Assembly: GCF_000314895.2 (NCBI RefSeq) | Contig: NZ_CM001773.1 | Span: 2,481,709 to 2,545,708 of the forward strand | DNA length: 64,000 nt | Reading direction: 5' to 3' | Source of the DNA: Providencia sneebia DSM 19967 | GTDB taxonomy: Bacteria; Pseudomonadota; Gammaproteobacteria; Enterobacterales; Enterobacteriaceae | Shown: positions 16,782 to 24,432 of the stretch, one piece after another | Numbering within the stretch: position 1 is the stretch's first letter | How the letters are laid out: every line of letters begins with the position of its first letter | The notes under the pieces: model-generated | What the model was told of the DNA's origin: nothing | Database searches by the model: none | Seen by the model: the letters and a program-made list of their open reading frames with translations, nothing else | Made by a program: the position numbers and the translations under genes

Positions 16782-17159
16782 TTAGGCTGATTCCTTTTTG
16801 CATATCTCTACTATTGATGCTTGAATTTCTGGCGTATCACTTAATAATAGCTGGTTGTGCCCCGATAGTTTTCCATCCCGAATATCAATGCTTGCGACAA
16901 ATGGCAGCATATTGCCGCTCTCACCTACTTGATAATTTCCACAAACACGAACCGCTTCCCCTTCTTTATATTGATTCCGTTGCACAAGTCGAACATCAGC
17001 AAATTCAATTTTTTGCGCCGAGGCAAGTTTCTGCTCAACAAACTGTTGAGCAGCTTTCTGAATATCAGAATCATGTATGCTTATAGCATATTGATATGAA
17101 AACCCTGCAACTATCAGTAAAAATATAATAAGAAGCTTAGTCTTTACACGTTTCAACAT
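16782..17159 (-). CDS. Membrane-anchored protein of unknown function
   Basis: 125 residues with one N-terminal membrane helix (LLIIFLLIVAGFSYQYA) preceded by basic residues, then a soluble domain, probably periplasmic, with two cysteines (VRVCGNYQVG and VEICKKES). The middle (VRVCGNYQVGESGNMLPFVA) is of the type seen in small proteins that carry a conserved CG-N motif, but I cannot name the family. The ribosome site AAAGGATTCC before ATG supports the start, and a strong terminator follows. Confidence 0.7.
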   Translation of the reverse strand: MLKRVKTKLLIIFLLIVAGFSYQYAISIHDSDIQKAAQQFVEQKLASAQKIEFADVRLVQRNQYKEGEAVRVCGNYQVGESGNMLPFVASIDIRDGKLSGHNQLLLSDTPEIQASIVEICKKESA

Positions 17160-17676
17160 GGAATCCTTTTGCTATGCGTTTACTAAAGATGATTATAATG
17201 GCATTTGACATAATAGAATGAACAAAATGAGTTAAAGTGTTACTGAATATACCTTTAAGATGAATATAAAGGAAATAATATAATTAATAATTGTTAATTC
17301 AAATTATCTTATCAAAAAACAGTCAACATACTTAGTCATCGATAAATACCACTGACATAATCAACATGCAGTCAATAATTTAAGCATTTGATATTATTCC
17401 TCAACCTAATCTAAACAAGACTGTATTATTAACATTCAATTTCACATAATAATAATTAATTATTTTAGATAAAAGAGGATTTACTAAAATAAAATCAAAT
17501 AAAAAAATAAACTTATATTAAATTATAATTATATTAAAAGTTAAATATCCGTTTACTCATTTAAAATTACGCATTTTCACTAATAAAAAACACCATTTCA
17601 TTCACAATAAAAATATTTTCACTTTAAAACATAACGTTTATAATAAAAAAACACTCCATATTAAATAGCTACAGGT
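17160..17676. other. AT-rich intergenic region, nothing definite
   Basis: About 500 bases of extremely AT-rich DNA between divergent genes, with many A and T tracts of the kind bound by H-NS. I find no open frame with a ribosome site and no stable hairpin. Confidence 0.5.
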
Positions 17677-17904
17677 ATGAAAAAAACTATCGTTGAAAAT
17701 TTAGTCAAACTCACTTATGGTTCTAATAATGATGTAAAGATCGCAGCAATAAATGCATTAGGTGATTATAAATGCTCTATAGAACAACAGGATGCAATTG
17801 AAAGATTACTTGTGTTATGTAATGACTATAATAGAGAAATTGCAGTAGCATCAATATATTCACTAAGCAAACTTGCTAAATTCTTTTATGGAGACTTAAC
17901 ATAA
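17677..17904 (+). CDS. Small HEAT-repeat-like protein
   Basis: 75 residues that read as two helical repeats: NDVKIAAINALGDYKCSIEQ and REIAVASIYSLSKLAKFFYG. The spacing of the small and hydrophobic residues resembles HEAT or PBS-lyase repeats, which bind other proteins. The ribosome site is weak (ACAGGT directly before ATG) and no neighbour suggests a role. Codon use looks ordinary for the region. Probably a gene, function unknown; it could be a remnant of a longer repeat protein. Confidence 0.5.
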   Translation: MKKTIVENLVKLTYGSNNDVKIAAINALGDYKCSIEQQDAIERLLVLCNDYNREIAVASIYSLSKLAKFFYGDLT

Positions 17905-18060
17905 TACAAACATATTACATTAATGAAATAAACCATTATCATATCCATAAATAAAATCATATCTAATATACGTATAAAATAACCTCAAAAAGATAGGTTA
18001 AATAACAAAATATAAAAATAAGCAAATAAATACATTCACACCAATTAGAAAATAAAATTG

Positions 18061-18099
18061 AACAAGTTGGTAAATAAAATATACTTACCAACTTGTTTT
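18061..18099. terminator. Bidirectional hairpin between convergent genes
   Basis: AACAAGTTGGTAA (18061-18073) and TTACCAACTTGTT (18085-18097) make a perfect 13-bp stem with an 11-base loop; the + side runs into TTTTC and the minus side into CAATTTTATTTTC. It separates the HEAT-like gene and the DUF1543 gene. Confidence 0.85.
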
Positions 18100-18137
18100 C
18101 ATAAATGAATAAAAAATATTTATATAAAATAGAGTAA

Positions 18138-18641
18138 TTAAATTCCTATTGGTTGATATCCTTGCCATTCTGGTTTGAATCGCTCACCATTTTTGTCTTC
18201 GATTAAATGAATATAATATTCACCAACTTGTTCAAGAAGCAAACAATCATCAACATCTTTAAGATTATCTTTATGTTGCTGCTGGCTTGTCACCAATAGC
18301 GTATTTATCGCCTTTTGTTTTGCTTCATTTGTAGATTTTGCTACAAATAAGTCAAACTCGTGTAATTCAGCTAACGTGGTAGATTGATAACCACCAACAT
18401 TAACAAAGAATAATCGGTTTTTATCTAAAGATGGCTTATGGCTTAATTCAACCCTAAAACCATCTACCCATTTAATACTGGCGTACCCATCAATATGAAT
18501 TTTATCCTTATCTCCAAACCAGGCATCACGTAATGCAGGCCAAGCATCCTCAGGTTTTTTAGCGACTACAAATTGAACATCATGAACTTCAATATTAGAC
18601 TTACCCGCATTTCCACCCACATAAAACATGTAAAGATTCAT
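18138..18641 (-). CDS. DUF1543 domain protein
   Basis: 167 residues beginning MNLYMFYVGGNAGKSNIEVH, the typical opening of DUF1543 proteins. There are two related halves: LYMFYVGGNAGKSNIEVHDV near residue 3 and RLFFVNVGGYQSTTLAELHE near residue 75, each followed by a helix with a conserved acidic/aromatic pattern. No signal peptide, so probably cytosolic. The biochemical function of the family is unknown to me. The gene stands alone. Confidence 0.82.
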   Translation of the reverse strand: MNLYMFYVGGNAGKSNIEVHDVQFVVAKKPEDAWPALRDAWFGDKDKIHIDGYASIKWVDGFRVELSHKPSLDKNRLFFVNVGGYQSTTLAELHEFDLFVAKSTNEAKQKAINTLLVTSQQQHKDNLKDVDDCLLLEQVGEYYIHLIEDKNGERFKPEWQGYQPIGI

Positions 18642-18872
18642 TTTATTATTCCAGTTTATTTATCAATCGATATATAAATTAGTATATAACCATGCAAATC
18701 TAAAGTTAAAAAATGTGTTTATATATAAACGCAGTTTTCTGCTAGATATTCTAAAATATCAATACGATAATCCCATGAATAAATAGATTATTTCATTGTA
18801 ATACGTGAGCATTAAACAGTAATTATTCTGCTGCATTTCACTCATTATACGATTCAAATTAACTAAACTTAT

Positions 18873-19217
18873 TTAGAATGGACCTTTAAAAATTAAAAAA
18901 GCCCCAGCAAAAATTAAAATAAATCCAATCACATGATTAACTGTAATGCTCTCACCAAGATAGAGAACAGAAAAGATAACAAAGACACATAGTGTTATCA
19001 CTTCTTGCATCGTTTTTAGTTCAGCCGCACTATAATATTGATGGCCTAAACGATTAGCAGGGACGGCAAAACAATATTCTACAAATGCAATTAGCCAGCT
19101 AAAAAAGATCACACTATAAAGTGGTTTATCTGCAAATTTAAGATGACCATACCAAGCAAACATCATAAATACATTAGAGATGATCAATAATAGTATTGGG
19201 TAAAATTTAACAAGCAT
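18873..19217 (-). CDS. DMT-family membrane protein (DUF486)
   Basis: 114 residues with four membrane helices. Family-typical stretches are MMFAWYGHLKF, SWLIAFVEYCFAVPANRLG, and ELKTMQEVITLCVFVIFSVL. DUF486 proteins are half-size relatives of the drug/metabolite transporters and probably act as dimers; no substrate is established. It is a single gene with no clear terminator. Confidence 0.88.
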   Translation of the reverse strand: MLVKFYPILLLIISNVFMMFAWYGHLKFADKPLYSVIFFSWLIAFVEYCFAVPANRLGHQYYSAAELKTMQEVITLCVFVIFSVLYLGESITVNHVIGFILIFAGAFLIFKGPF

Positions 19218-19382
19218 GTTTTCAATACACTAGAAATAGAAAACAGCATTATGCAACCAAAAAGCATAAATTTCATCAACTCATAATTCATTATTATTCA
19301 CTGTTCCCCACTTATTACTTAAATATCAATATGTTTTATTAAGCTATTACTTTAATAAATTACCTACCAGAACCCTAAATTA

Positions 19383-19398
19383 TGTACTAATTAGTACA
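19383..19398. promoter_or_regulatory. Perfect 16-bp palindrome TGTACTAATTAGTACA
   Basis: An uninterrupted palindrome 67 bases before the methyltransferase start, in the spacer between divergent genes, followed at 19415-19434 by CACTAT-N8-ATAGTG. Such sites are typical operators for dimeric repressors (for example HxlR or MarR types), but no regulator gene is adjacent, so the binder is unknown. Confidence 0.55.
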
Positions 19399-19464
19399 CA
19401 ATTGTTTTCATTTACACTATTTAGAGTTATAGTGACTAAAATAGAGCAAGTAGGAGATAAATTT

Positions 19465-20244
19465 ATGGCTGATTTTTTAACGGCAAATCAACAAGCATGG
19501 GATAAACAAGCGCAACAGCAACAGCCCTGGTCAGTTCCTGTTGATTCAGAAACAATCAAACAAGCTAAAAATGGAAATTGGCAAATTCATTTAACACCAA
19601 CGGCATTACCTAAAGATTGGCTAGGTGAAATAAAAGGGAAACAAATTTTATGTCTAGCTTCAGCAGGCGGTCAACAAGCACCTATACTTGCAGCAGCAGG
19701 TGCTGATGTGGTTGTTTTTGATCTTTCTGAGAAACAATTAGAGCAAGATAAAAAAGTTGCCATTAGAGATAATCTGCACCTAAAAACAATCCAAGGTGAT
19801 ATGAGAAATTTACAAATATTCTCAGATTGCACCTTTGATATTATTTTTCACCCTATTTCTAATTTATATGTCCCTGATGTCAATCCTATTTGGCAAGAGT
19901 GTCATCGAGTTTTAAAAGATCATGGTCGTCTATTATCTAGTTTTTATAATCCGATTGTTTTTATTGGCGAACGTTCACCTGAATTTAATGAACAACAAAT
20001 CATTAAGCCCAAATATACAATGCCATTCTCAGAAATAGAAAATTTAACTGAGGAACAAATTGCAACTAAACAACAAAACCAAGAAGCTTTTGTTTTTGGG
20101 CATTCTCTAACAGATTTAATTGGTGGTCAGATACGCGCAGGCTTTAATATTGCAGGATTTCTTGAAGATTGGCAGCCAAACCCGCGTTTTGTTATTGATA
20201 ATTACTTACCCACTTTCTTGTCAACATTAGCAATAAAAAGTTAA
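19465..20244 (+). CDS. Class I SAM-dependent methyltransferase
   Basis: A Rossmann-fold methyltransferase of 259 residues. Motif I is KQILCLASAGGQQAPILAAA, the acidic end of strand 2 is VVVFDLSEKQLEQD, and the post-I region is IQGDMRNLQIF, followed by FDIIFHPISNLYVPDV. The start at ATG 19465 follows TAGGAGATAAATTT; a TTG start 21 codons upstream would run through the CACTAT/ATAGTG repeat and lacks a ribosome site. The substrate cannot be told; small-molecule methyltransferases of this general type are common. Confidence 0.85.
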   Translation: MADFLTANQQAWDKQAQQQQPWSVPVDSETIKQAKNGNWQIHLTPTALPKDWLGEIKGKQILCLASAGGQQAPILAAAGADVVVFDLSEKQLEQDKKVAIRDNLHLKTIQGDMRNLQIFSDCTFDIIFHPISNLYVPDVNPIWQECHRVLKDHGRLLSSFYNPIVFIGERSPEFNEQQIIKPKYTMPFSEIENLTEEQIATKQQNQEAFVFGHSLTDLIGGQIRAGFNIAGFLEDWQPNPRFVIDNYLPTFLSTLAIKS

Positions 20245-20253
20245 AACTTAGAA

Positions 20254-20345
20254 GGTAGGTTTACTTTATCTATAGAATTAACTAGTGAGTTGAATAATCT
20301 ATAGACAAAAAGCGTATTTGAATATAGCCTTCATATTAACCTACC
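20254..20345. repeat. Nested inverted repeats between convergent genes
   Basis: GGTAGGTT (20254-20261) and AACCTACC (20338-20345) flank an inner hairpin in which TCTATAGA occurs at 20269-20276 and 20298-20305 and TTAACT pairs with AGTTGA around loop AGTG. There is no T-run. It may be an mRNA end structure for both neighbours or a small mobile-element remnant. Confidence 0.4.
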
Positions 20346-20357
20346 CACTATTTTATA

Positions 20358-20756
20358 TCACTTATTCTCACAATTCCTTGACCATACAGAATTGAACTCT
20401 TCCGGTAGCAAAATATCACCAATATCTTCAACAAACGGAATTGAAACAACAGTTTTACCCATTTTATTAATGTGAGTTCGAACAATAAAACGTTTAAAAC
20501 CATAAGGAAGCTCATCTTTAAACTCAAAAACTTCCCCACAAAAATAACCTATTTCCTCACCATCAGCATTTCTATTTAGGATATGATAGCTCATGTTTCG
20601 ATACTGTGCGGTACCTGGGTAAGCTAAATAATCTTCTACAGAACTTTCAACTTTATTCTTAGTGTCCATTTCAGAAGATGTTGTTATATCTGTCATAATA
20701 CCTGCAATATAAGCACTAATAGCAACAAGTAATAACACTAAGATTCTTAATAGCAT
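20358..20756 (-). CDS. Small exported or anchored protein, CGEV-motif family
   Basis: 132 residues with an N-terminal hydrophobic segment (LLRILVLLLVAISAYIAGIM) and a soluble domain containing YPGTAQYRNMSYH and YFCGEVFEF ... YGFKRFIV. That order (a D/YP-x-(S/T)-A-x-(F/Y)-RN motif, then CGEV, then GF-x-RF) occurs in a widespread family of hypothetical proteins in enteric bacteria and phages; no function is established. I choose ATG 20756 because AAGGGTTGT precedes it; an in-frame ATG eight codons upstream has no ribosome site. Confidence 0.7.
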   Translation of the reverse strand: MLLRILVLLLVAISAYIAGIMTDITTSSEMDTKNKVESSVEDYLAYPGTAQYRNMSYHILNRNADGEEIGYFCGEVFEFKDELPYGFKRFIVRTHINKMGKTVVSIPFVEDIGDILLPEEFNSVWSRNCENK

Positions 20757-20907
20757 ACAACCCTTATCCGTATATTTCATTGAGAATAGAAAATTTATTA
20801 TAATTATCTGGTGACAAAATACGACTAAAAATATCTAATCCTACACATGAGAGGAGAATAGAGAATAATATAAAGTTTTTATATTTATCAAATAGATATG
20901 AATTATT

Positions 20908-21246
20908 TTATTGAGATAATTGCCAAAAATAAATTAATATTGCTGCTGCAATAACCCAATTTACAGTTGCCAAGCTCAAACATAACCAAGTAGAAACTTT
21001 TGTCGCAAGAATATAAACCGTCAACAAATATAACATATAAGGGATTAATGACCATAATCCAAATAGTGCGGTTTTACGCAGCGCTAAAGCGCCTTGTTCT
21101 TGCACAACAATGACATGAGCTATCAATGCAAAAGTCGGAAATAAAGGTACAAGACCTGCAATATAGAAGATTTTGCTCTTTGAGAGCAAAGCAATCACTA
21201 AAACGGCCAGTGCCCCCAGCAAACACTTAAAAAATAACGACAGCAT
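20908..21246 (-). CDS. glpM: GlpM family membrane protein
   Basis: 112 residues, four membrane helices, colinear with E. coli GlpM: KCLLGALAVLVIALLSKSK, FYIAGLVPLFPTFALIAHVI, and LFGLWSLIPYMLYL. The family has no agreed function beyond a link to alginate production reported in Pseudomonas. It is a single gene. Confidence 0.88.
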   Translation of the reverse strand: MLSLFFKCLLGALAVLVIALLSKSKIFYIAGLVPLFPTFALIAHVIVVQEQGALALRKTALFGLWSLIPYMLYLLTVYILATKVSTWLCLSLATVNWVIAAAILIYFWQLSQ

Positions 21247-21500
21247 AATGTCTCTACATTGTTCTATAATTTATGTTTAGTCTTATTATACCCATAAAAA
21301 ACATTCACCAACAAAGCGAATGACTAAATCAGCCCCATTTAGCTTTGTATCATATATTATTTTTTATCAAACACGCGGAATTAATATCTTTAATATCACA
21401 CCACCTACCAATTGTTATTTTTATATATTATTATTTTTCAGCATTAAACTAAGATTTTGCGAGCAACATATCACATAAAAAAATCTAATGATTTATTAAA
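21247..21500. other. AT-rich spacer, nothing seen
   Basis: Upstream of glpM (minus strand) and beyond the end of the SnoaL-like gene. No frame with a ribosome site and no stable hairpin were found before the structure at 21501-21544. Confidence 0.5.
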
Positions 21501-21544
21501 CTGGCTATTTTTATATCTACTAATGAATATGATAAAATAGCCAG
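21501..21544 (-). terminator. Terminator of the SnoaL-like gene
   Basis: CTGGCTATTTT (21501-21511) and AAAATAGCCAG (21534-21544) form a perfect 11-bp stem with a 22-base loop, 38 bases after the minus-strand stop codon; the minus-strand tail is TTTAATAAAT. Loop length and tail make it moderate. Confidence 0.65.
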
Positions 21545-21582
21545 AAATCTAATTGGAAGGATAAGATTATTATCAATATAAT

Positions 21583-21972
21583 TTAAGTTCTAGATCCTAA
21601 ATCACTATCCTTTTGCTCTCCTAAAACCATGCGCGTTAATTCTTCACAACGAATGATCTTCCCATTACATAAAGTAAAACACGCAAATACCTCAAACTCA
21701 CTCACATCACCATTTTTCTTTTTAGCATGTGCTATATGTTGGGTATGAACACAATTCTTGCCTTCAGCAATAGATTTAAACGTTACTGTTAATGTATCAA
21801 CAACATCCTTTAAGGCATTTAAATGTGCAACAAATTCTGCATAATTGATTTCCTTCCCATCTACAATTTGAATGTAATCTGGAGAAAAATATTGCTCAAT
21901 AACGTCAATACTACCAATATTTTCACCTAAAACTTGAGATAATGCTTCTTGAACAAATGTAATATTACTCAT
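21583..21972 (-). CDS. SnoaL-like / NTF2-fold protein
   Basis: 129 residues of the cone-shaped NTF2-like fold: N-terminal helices then VIEQYFSPDYIQIVDGKEIN, FVAHLNALKDVVDTLTVTF, VHTQHIAHAKKKNGDVSEFE, VFACFTLCNGKIIRCEELTR. This arrangement matches SnoaL-like nuclear-transport-factor-2 proteins, often small-ligand enzymes or binding proteins; no substrate can be assigned. The C-terminus is polar and probably disordered. Single gene at the edge of the mobile remnant. Confidence 0.82.
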   Translation of the reverse strand: MSNITFVQEALSQVLGENIGSIDVIEQYFSPDYIQIVDGKEINYAEFVAHLNALKDVVDTLTVTFKSIAEGKNCVHTQHIAHAKKKNGDVSEFEVFACFTLCNGKIIRCEELTRMVLGEQKDSDLGSRT

Positions 21973-22028
21973 CCTGTACGAACCTTTTATAATTACATAA
22001 TTTTAAAATAAAATATGGTTAAATATTT

Positions 22029-22440
22029 TTAGCTTTGGCCTAAACCTATTTTCATAGGGGTAATCCTGTATCTGCATTTAAATTTTTATCTTTAGCTAAT
22101 TGTATCATGATATCTTCAGATGGCTTTTCAACTTCTGTAATTGATTTTTTTATTTTTGGTAAATTCTCTGAAAATTTAGGTAACTCAGCAGGTAGTAACG
22201 GGATAATTTTATTTACGTCAGGAATAATGAAATTACAATATTCATTACCAGTTAAAAAATAACGATATTTTTCATGGTGTTTACTTATTTCGTGATCTTT
22301 TGTAATCCCAATCTATTTTTTATTTTATTCTGAGAAATATAATGATGACCGGGGCAAGGATTTGGTAAAAGTTGTTGTTTAAGACCTGAAAATTGAGCTA
22401 AGTTTTGATAACTTTTTGATAACCGTTTCAAAATTGACAA
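22029..22440 (-). pseudogene. Frameshifted remnant of an unknown gene
   Basis: No intact frame exists here, but two overlapping minus-strand frames join into one protein-like sequence. The upstream part (22440-22285) reads LSKSYQNLAQFSGLKQQ then LLPNPCPGHHYISQNKIKNR; the downstream part (to the stop at 22029) reads DHEISKHHEKYRYFLTGNEY, CNFIIPDVNKIIPLLPAELP and PPMKIGLGQS. One frameshift near 22300 separates them and the 5' end is missing. I do not recognise the family. Its place next to phage and Hcp remnants suggests a decayed phage or secretion-system gene. Confidence 0.5.
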
Positions 22441-22607
22441 TCATAAACACCCGCATAGCGAGACCTTAGATTGGTTTAATGCAACTAGGTATAGAATGTC
22501 CATTATTTGGAGATAACAAACCAATTCCGGACAAAATGCAATAATGACTGTATATAAACGGGTCTTCCCCTGTTGTGGTGGGTGGTACATAATTGATTAA
22601 TTTTCAA

Positions 22608-22639
22608 ACACCACCAATGTCTTTATGGTGTCTCTTTTT
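22608..22639 (+). terminator. Terminator-like hairpin in the ClbS-like gene leader
   Basis: ACACCA (22608-22613), a 12-base loop and TGGTGT (22626-22631) followed by CTCTTTTT, ending about 20 bases before the gene. GGTGG segments at about 22577-22586 could instead pair with CCACC at 22611-22615, giving an alternative fold. It resembles a leader attenuator, but this is inferred from pairing alone. Confidence 0.4.
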
Positions 22640-22657
22640 ACTTGAGAGGGAATTCTT

Positions 22658-23176
22658 ATGAGTGTGCCGCAAACAAAAGCTGAATTGCTTTTAGCTATTG
22701 ATAAAAATTTTAGTAAATTAATTAGTTACCTCAACGCAATCCCACCAGAAATTACTTCAGATAAATCAATAGATGGACACGCCAAAGGAACGAAGATGAG
22801 TGTTCGTGACCTCGTTTCATATCTGCTTGGATGGAATGTCCTTGTTGTAAAGTGGATCACTTCTGATGCTAAAGGTCTGCCTGTCGATTTTCCGGAAACT
22901 GGCTATAAATGGAATCAGCTTGGTCTTCTTGCTCAAAAATTTTACTCAGATTACAGTGAGTTAAGTTATGAATTGTTAGTGACTGAACTTCAGACTGTAA
23001 AAAATAAGCTTGTGATGCTTATTGATGATCGTACCGATGATATTTTGTATGGAAGACCATGGTACACAAAATGGACGATGGGGAGAATGATCTCATTTAA
23101 CACATCTTCGCCTTACGCCAACGCTAATGGAAGATTAAGAAAGTGGGCAAAAAATAATAATATCAGTTTAAAGTAA
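22658..23176 (+). CDS. ClbS/DfsB family protein (genotoxin-resistance type)
   Basis: 172 residues aligning along their whole length with ClbS, the colibactin self-protection cyclopropane hydrolase of pks-positive E. coli: VPQTKAELLLAIDKNFSKLI, DGHAKGTKMSVRDLVSYLLG, FPETGYKWNQLGLLAQKFY, LYGRPWYTKWTMGRMISFNT and SPYANANGRLRKW. The family (four-helix DinB-like bundle) also includes DfsB proteins of unknown role. GAGAGGGAATTCTT precedes ATG. No colibactin genes are in the window, so it may be an orphan resistance or a different hydrolase. It sits intact within decayed phage DNA. Confidence 0.9.
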   Translation: MSVPQTKAELLLAIDKNFSKLISYLNAIPPEITSDKSIDGHAKGTKMSVRDLVSYLLGWNVLVVKWITSDAKGLPVDFPETGYKWNQLGLLAQKFYSDYSELSYELLVTELQTVKNKLVMLIDDRTDDILYGRPWYTKWTMGRMISFNTSSPYANANGRLRKWAKNNNISLK

Positions 23177-23225
23177 GCATCTGAGTGAAATTATATGGAC
23201 GGAAAATCTCTCTATGCCCATATCC

Positions 23226-23253
23226 TTAACCTGACTGCTCCATGGCAGGTTAA
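23226..23253. repeat. Hairpin after the ClbS-like gene
   Basis: TTAACCTG (23226-23233) and CAGGTTAA (23246-23253) enclose a 12-base loop between convergent genes. There is no T-run; it may mark the mRNA ends. Confidence 0.45.
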
Positions 23254-23263
23254 ATCCCTAGCG

Positions 23264-23608
23264 TCAATTTTTCATTGATTTTAGATAATGCAAATACCTA
23301 ATATAACAATATGCCATTTTTACGGTTTGTCGTCCTTCGTAAGTGGTCAATGAAAGCCCCAAGAGAACGCTTCCCACCCCGATTGCTATTAACACATTGG
23401 CATTTCCCCCCCAAGCAATAGATAGCGCCAAAACAATTATAAATATCGTGAAATAAAACAAACAAGTCTTAAAACTTGTTCTTACATATCGAAAAACAAT
23501 ATCACTATAAGATTGACCCGCAATTTTACAGTCATTCTGTAAAGTGCGGATCTGCCTTCTGGTATACCCACTGAAAAATAAAATTCTATTAAGTATTTTG
23601 TGGTCCAT
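23264..23608 (-). CDS. Two-helix membrane protein coupled to the Hcp remnant
   Basis: 114 residues: a basic N-terminal region (MDHKILNRILFFSGYTRRQI), two adjacent membrane helices (CLFYFTIFIIVLALSIAW and VLIAIGVGSVLLGLSL) and a basic, Tyr-rich tail. ATG at 23608 overlaps the stop of the upstream Hcp fragment (TAATG), so translation is coupled; I prefer it to an ATG seven codons earlier. I do not recognise the family. Small membrane proteins downstream of hcp can be effector or immunity partners, but with hcp truncated this role is only a suggestion. Confidence 0.65.
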   Translation of the reverse strand: MDHKILNRILFFSGYTRRQIRTLQNDCKIAGQSYSDIVFRYVRTSFKTCLFYFTIFIIVLALSIAWGGNANVLIAIGVGSVLLGLSLTTYEGRQTVKMAYCYIRYLHYLKSMKN

Positions 23609-23799
23609 TAATAAATTCGCTCTTCCCATATACTATAAGCACTTGTTCCCGCAGCAAGATGTTCCCATGTTATTGACTCATATTTAAAAGACACGCTTTC
23701 TTGAGGCTGATAATCATTATGAGTACAAGAATTGGGATAAAAGCACGTTAAATTAACAATGCCAGCCTTTGTTAATTTGACTTTATAGTAAGGCTCCAT
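23608..23799 (-). pseudogene. C-terminal fragment of a type VI secretion tube protein Hcp (TssD)
   Basis: 63 residues that correspond to the last third of an Hcp subunit: YYKVKLTKAGIVNLTCFYPN, then PQESVSFKYESITWEHLAAG and TSAYSIWEERIY. Compare the common Hcp ending, in which EEVSFTYRKITW is followed by HEVSGTSGSDDW. The N-terminal two thirds are absent; upstream lies the Q-antiterminator remnant in a different frame. Hcp forms the hexameric tube rings of the type VI system and orphan hcp genes often carry effector cassettes downstream. The fragment itself cannot form a normal Hcp ring. Confidence 0.78.
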
Positions 23800-23817
23800 T
23801 TTCCATCAATCGCCGTT

Positions 23818-24078
23818 CTAAAAAATAAGACCTTTACCGCTACACGCCGAATACTGATAAACAGACCTCGCTGAACGGGCATAATCTTCAAATACCATTT
23901 TGGCCAGAATAATTAAACAGTAACCCAGTTTCTTACCCGCTGCTTTGCGAACTAATTTAGGCGCTACTTTAAGCGAATATTAAGTCAAAGCCTCCACGGT
24001 AGAAAATTTGTCTTCTTCGCTAATACCATTTTTAGCCAGAAAGGCGGCCATGCTAAACTTAGCTTGTGATTCGGTCAT
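23818..24078 (-). pseudogene. Phage Q-type antitermination protein remnant
   Basis: Read through in one frame this gives MTESQAKFSMAAFLAKNGIS, EEDKFSTVEALT, a TAA stop, then KVAPKLVRKAAGKKLGYCLI, KMVFEDYARSARSVYQYSAC and SGKGLIF before another stop. The DYARSA ... C-SGKG-I pattern is that of lambda-like phage late antiterminators (Q family), in which a zinc-binding cysteine cluster follows; here some of the cysteines are lost (YQYSAC). One internal stop and a truncated end show that it is dead. It supports a phage origin for 22000-24470. Confidence 0.75.
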
Positions 24079-24372
24079 CCCCACAGCCCTTATATACTTC
24101 ATTACCACCATACAACATCTCAAGCAAAAAGAGGTGGACAAGTTTCATCTAATGCAATTACTAGCCTATTTCAAAAAATTAGAGATCAAACAAATCTGAA
24201 ATGGGAGGATGGAACACCGCCTAGTTTTCACGAACAAAGATCTCTTTCTGAAAGGTTATATAGAGAACAAGGCGTCGATACAAAAATTTTATTGGGACAT
24301 AAGAGCCAAGCGATGACTGATAAATACCATGATGATCGCGGAAAACATTGGCAAGTTTTAGCTATAAAATAG
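24070..24372 (+). pseudogene. C-terminal fragment of a phage tyrosine integrase
   Basis: An open frame of 100 codons, without a start, ending at TAG 24370-24372. It contains GGQVSSNAITSLFQKI, TPPSFHEQRSLSERLYREQG, ILLGHKSQAMTDKYHDDRGK: the catalytic box II His and Arg (HEQR), the late His (LLGHK) and the nucleophilic Tyr (KYHDDRG). The first catalytic Arg and the whole N-terminal half are absent. It points toward the 3' end of icd about 105 bases away. Phage 21 and element e14 integrate in icd, so this is the expected location of such an integrase. Confidence 0.88.
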
Positions 24373-24432
24373 CGTTTATTTTTCAGCCCGTTTTGCAGGA
24401 GTTTTGCAGAAGAATTTTTCAACGGAAAACAA

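Noticed and set aside
22441..22600. Open minus-strand stretch upstream of the frameshifted remnant
   Set aside because: It is in frame with the remnant after a TGA, but the translation shows no protein-like pattern that I could support.
24008..24199. 63-codon + strand frame beginning within the Q remnant
   Set aside because: It crosses the junction of the Q and integrase fragments in a third frame; the integrase frame carries the recognisable motifs.
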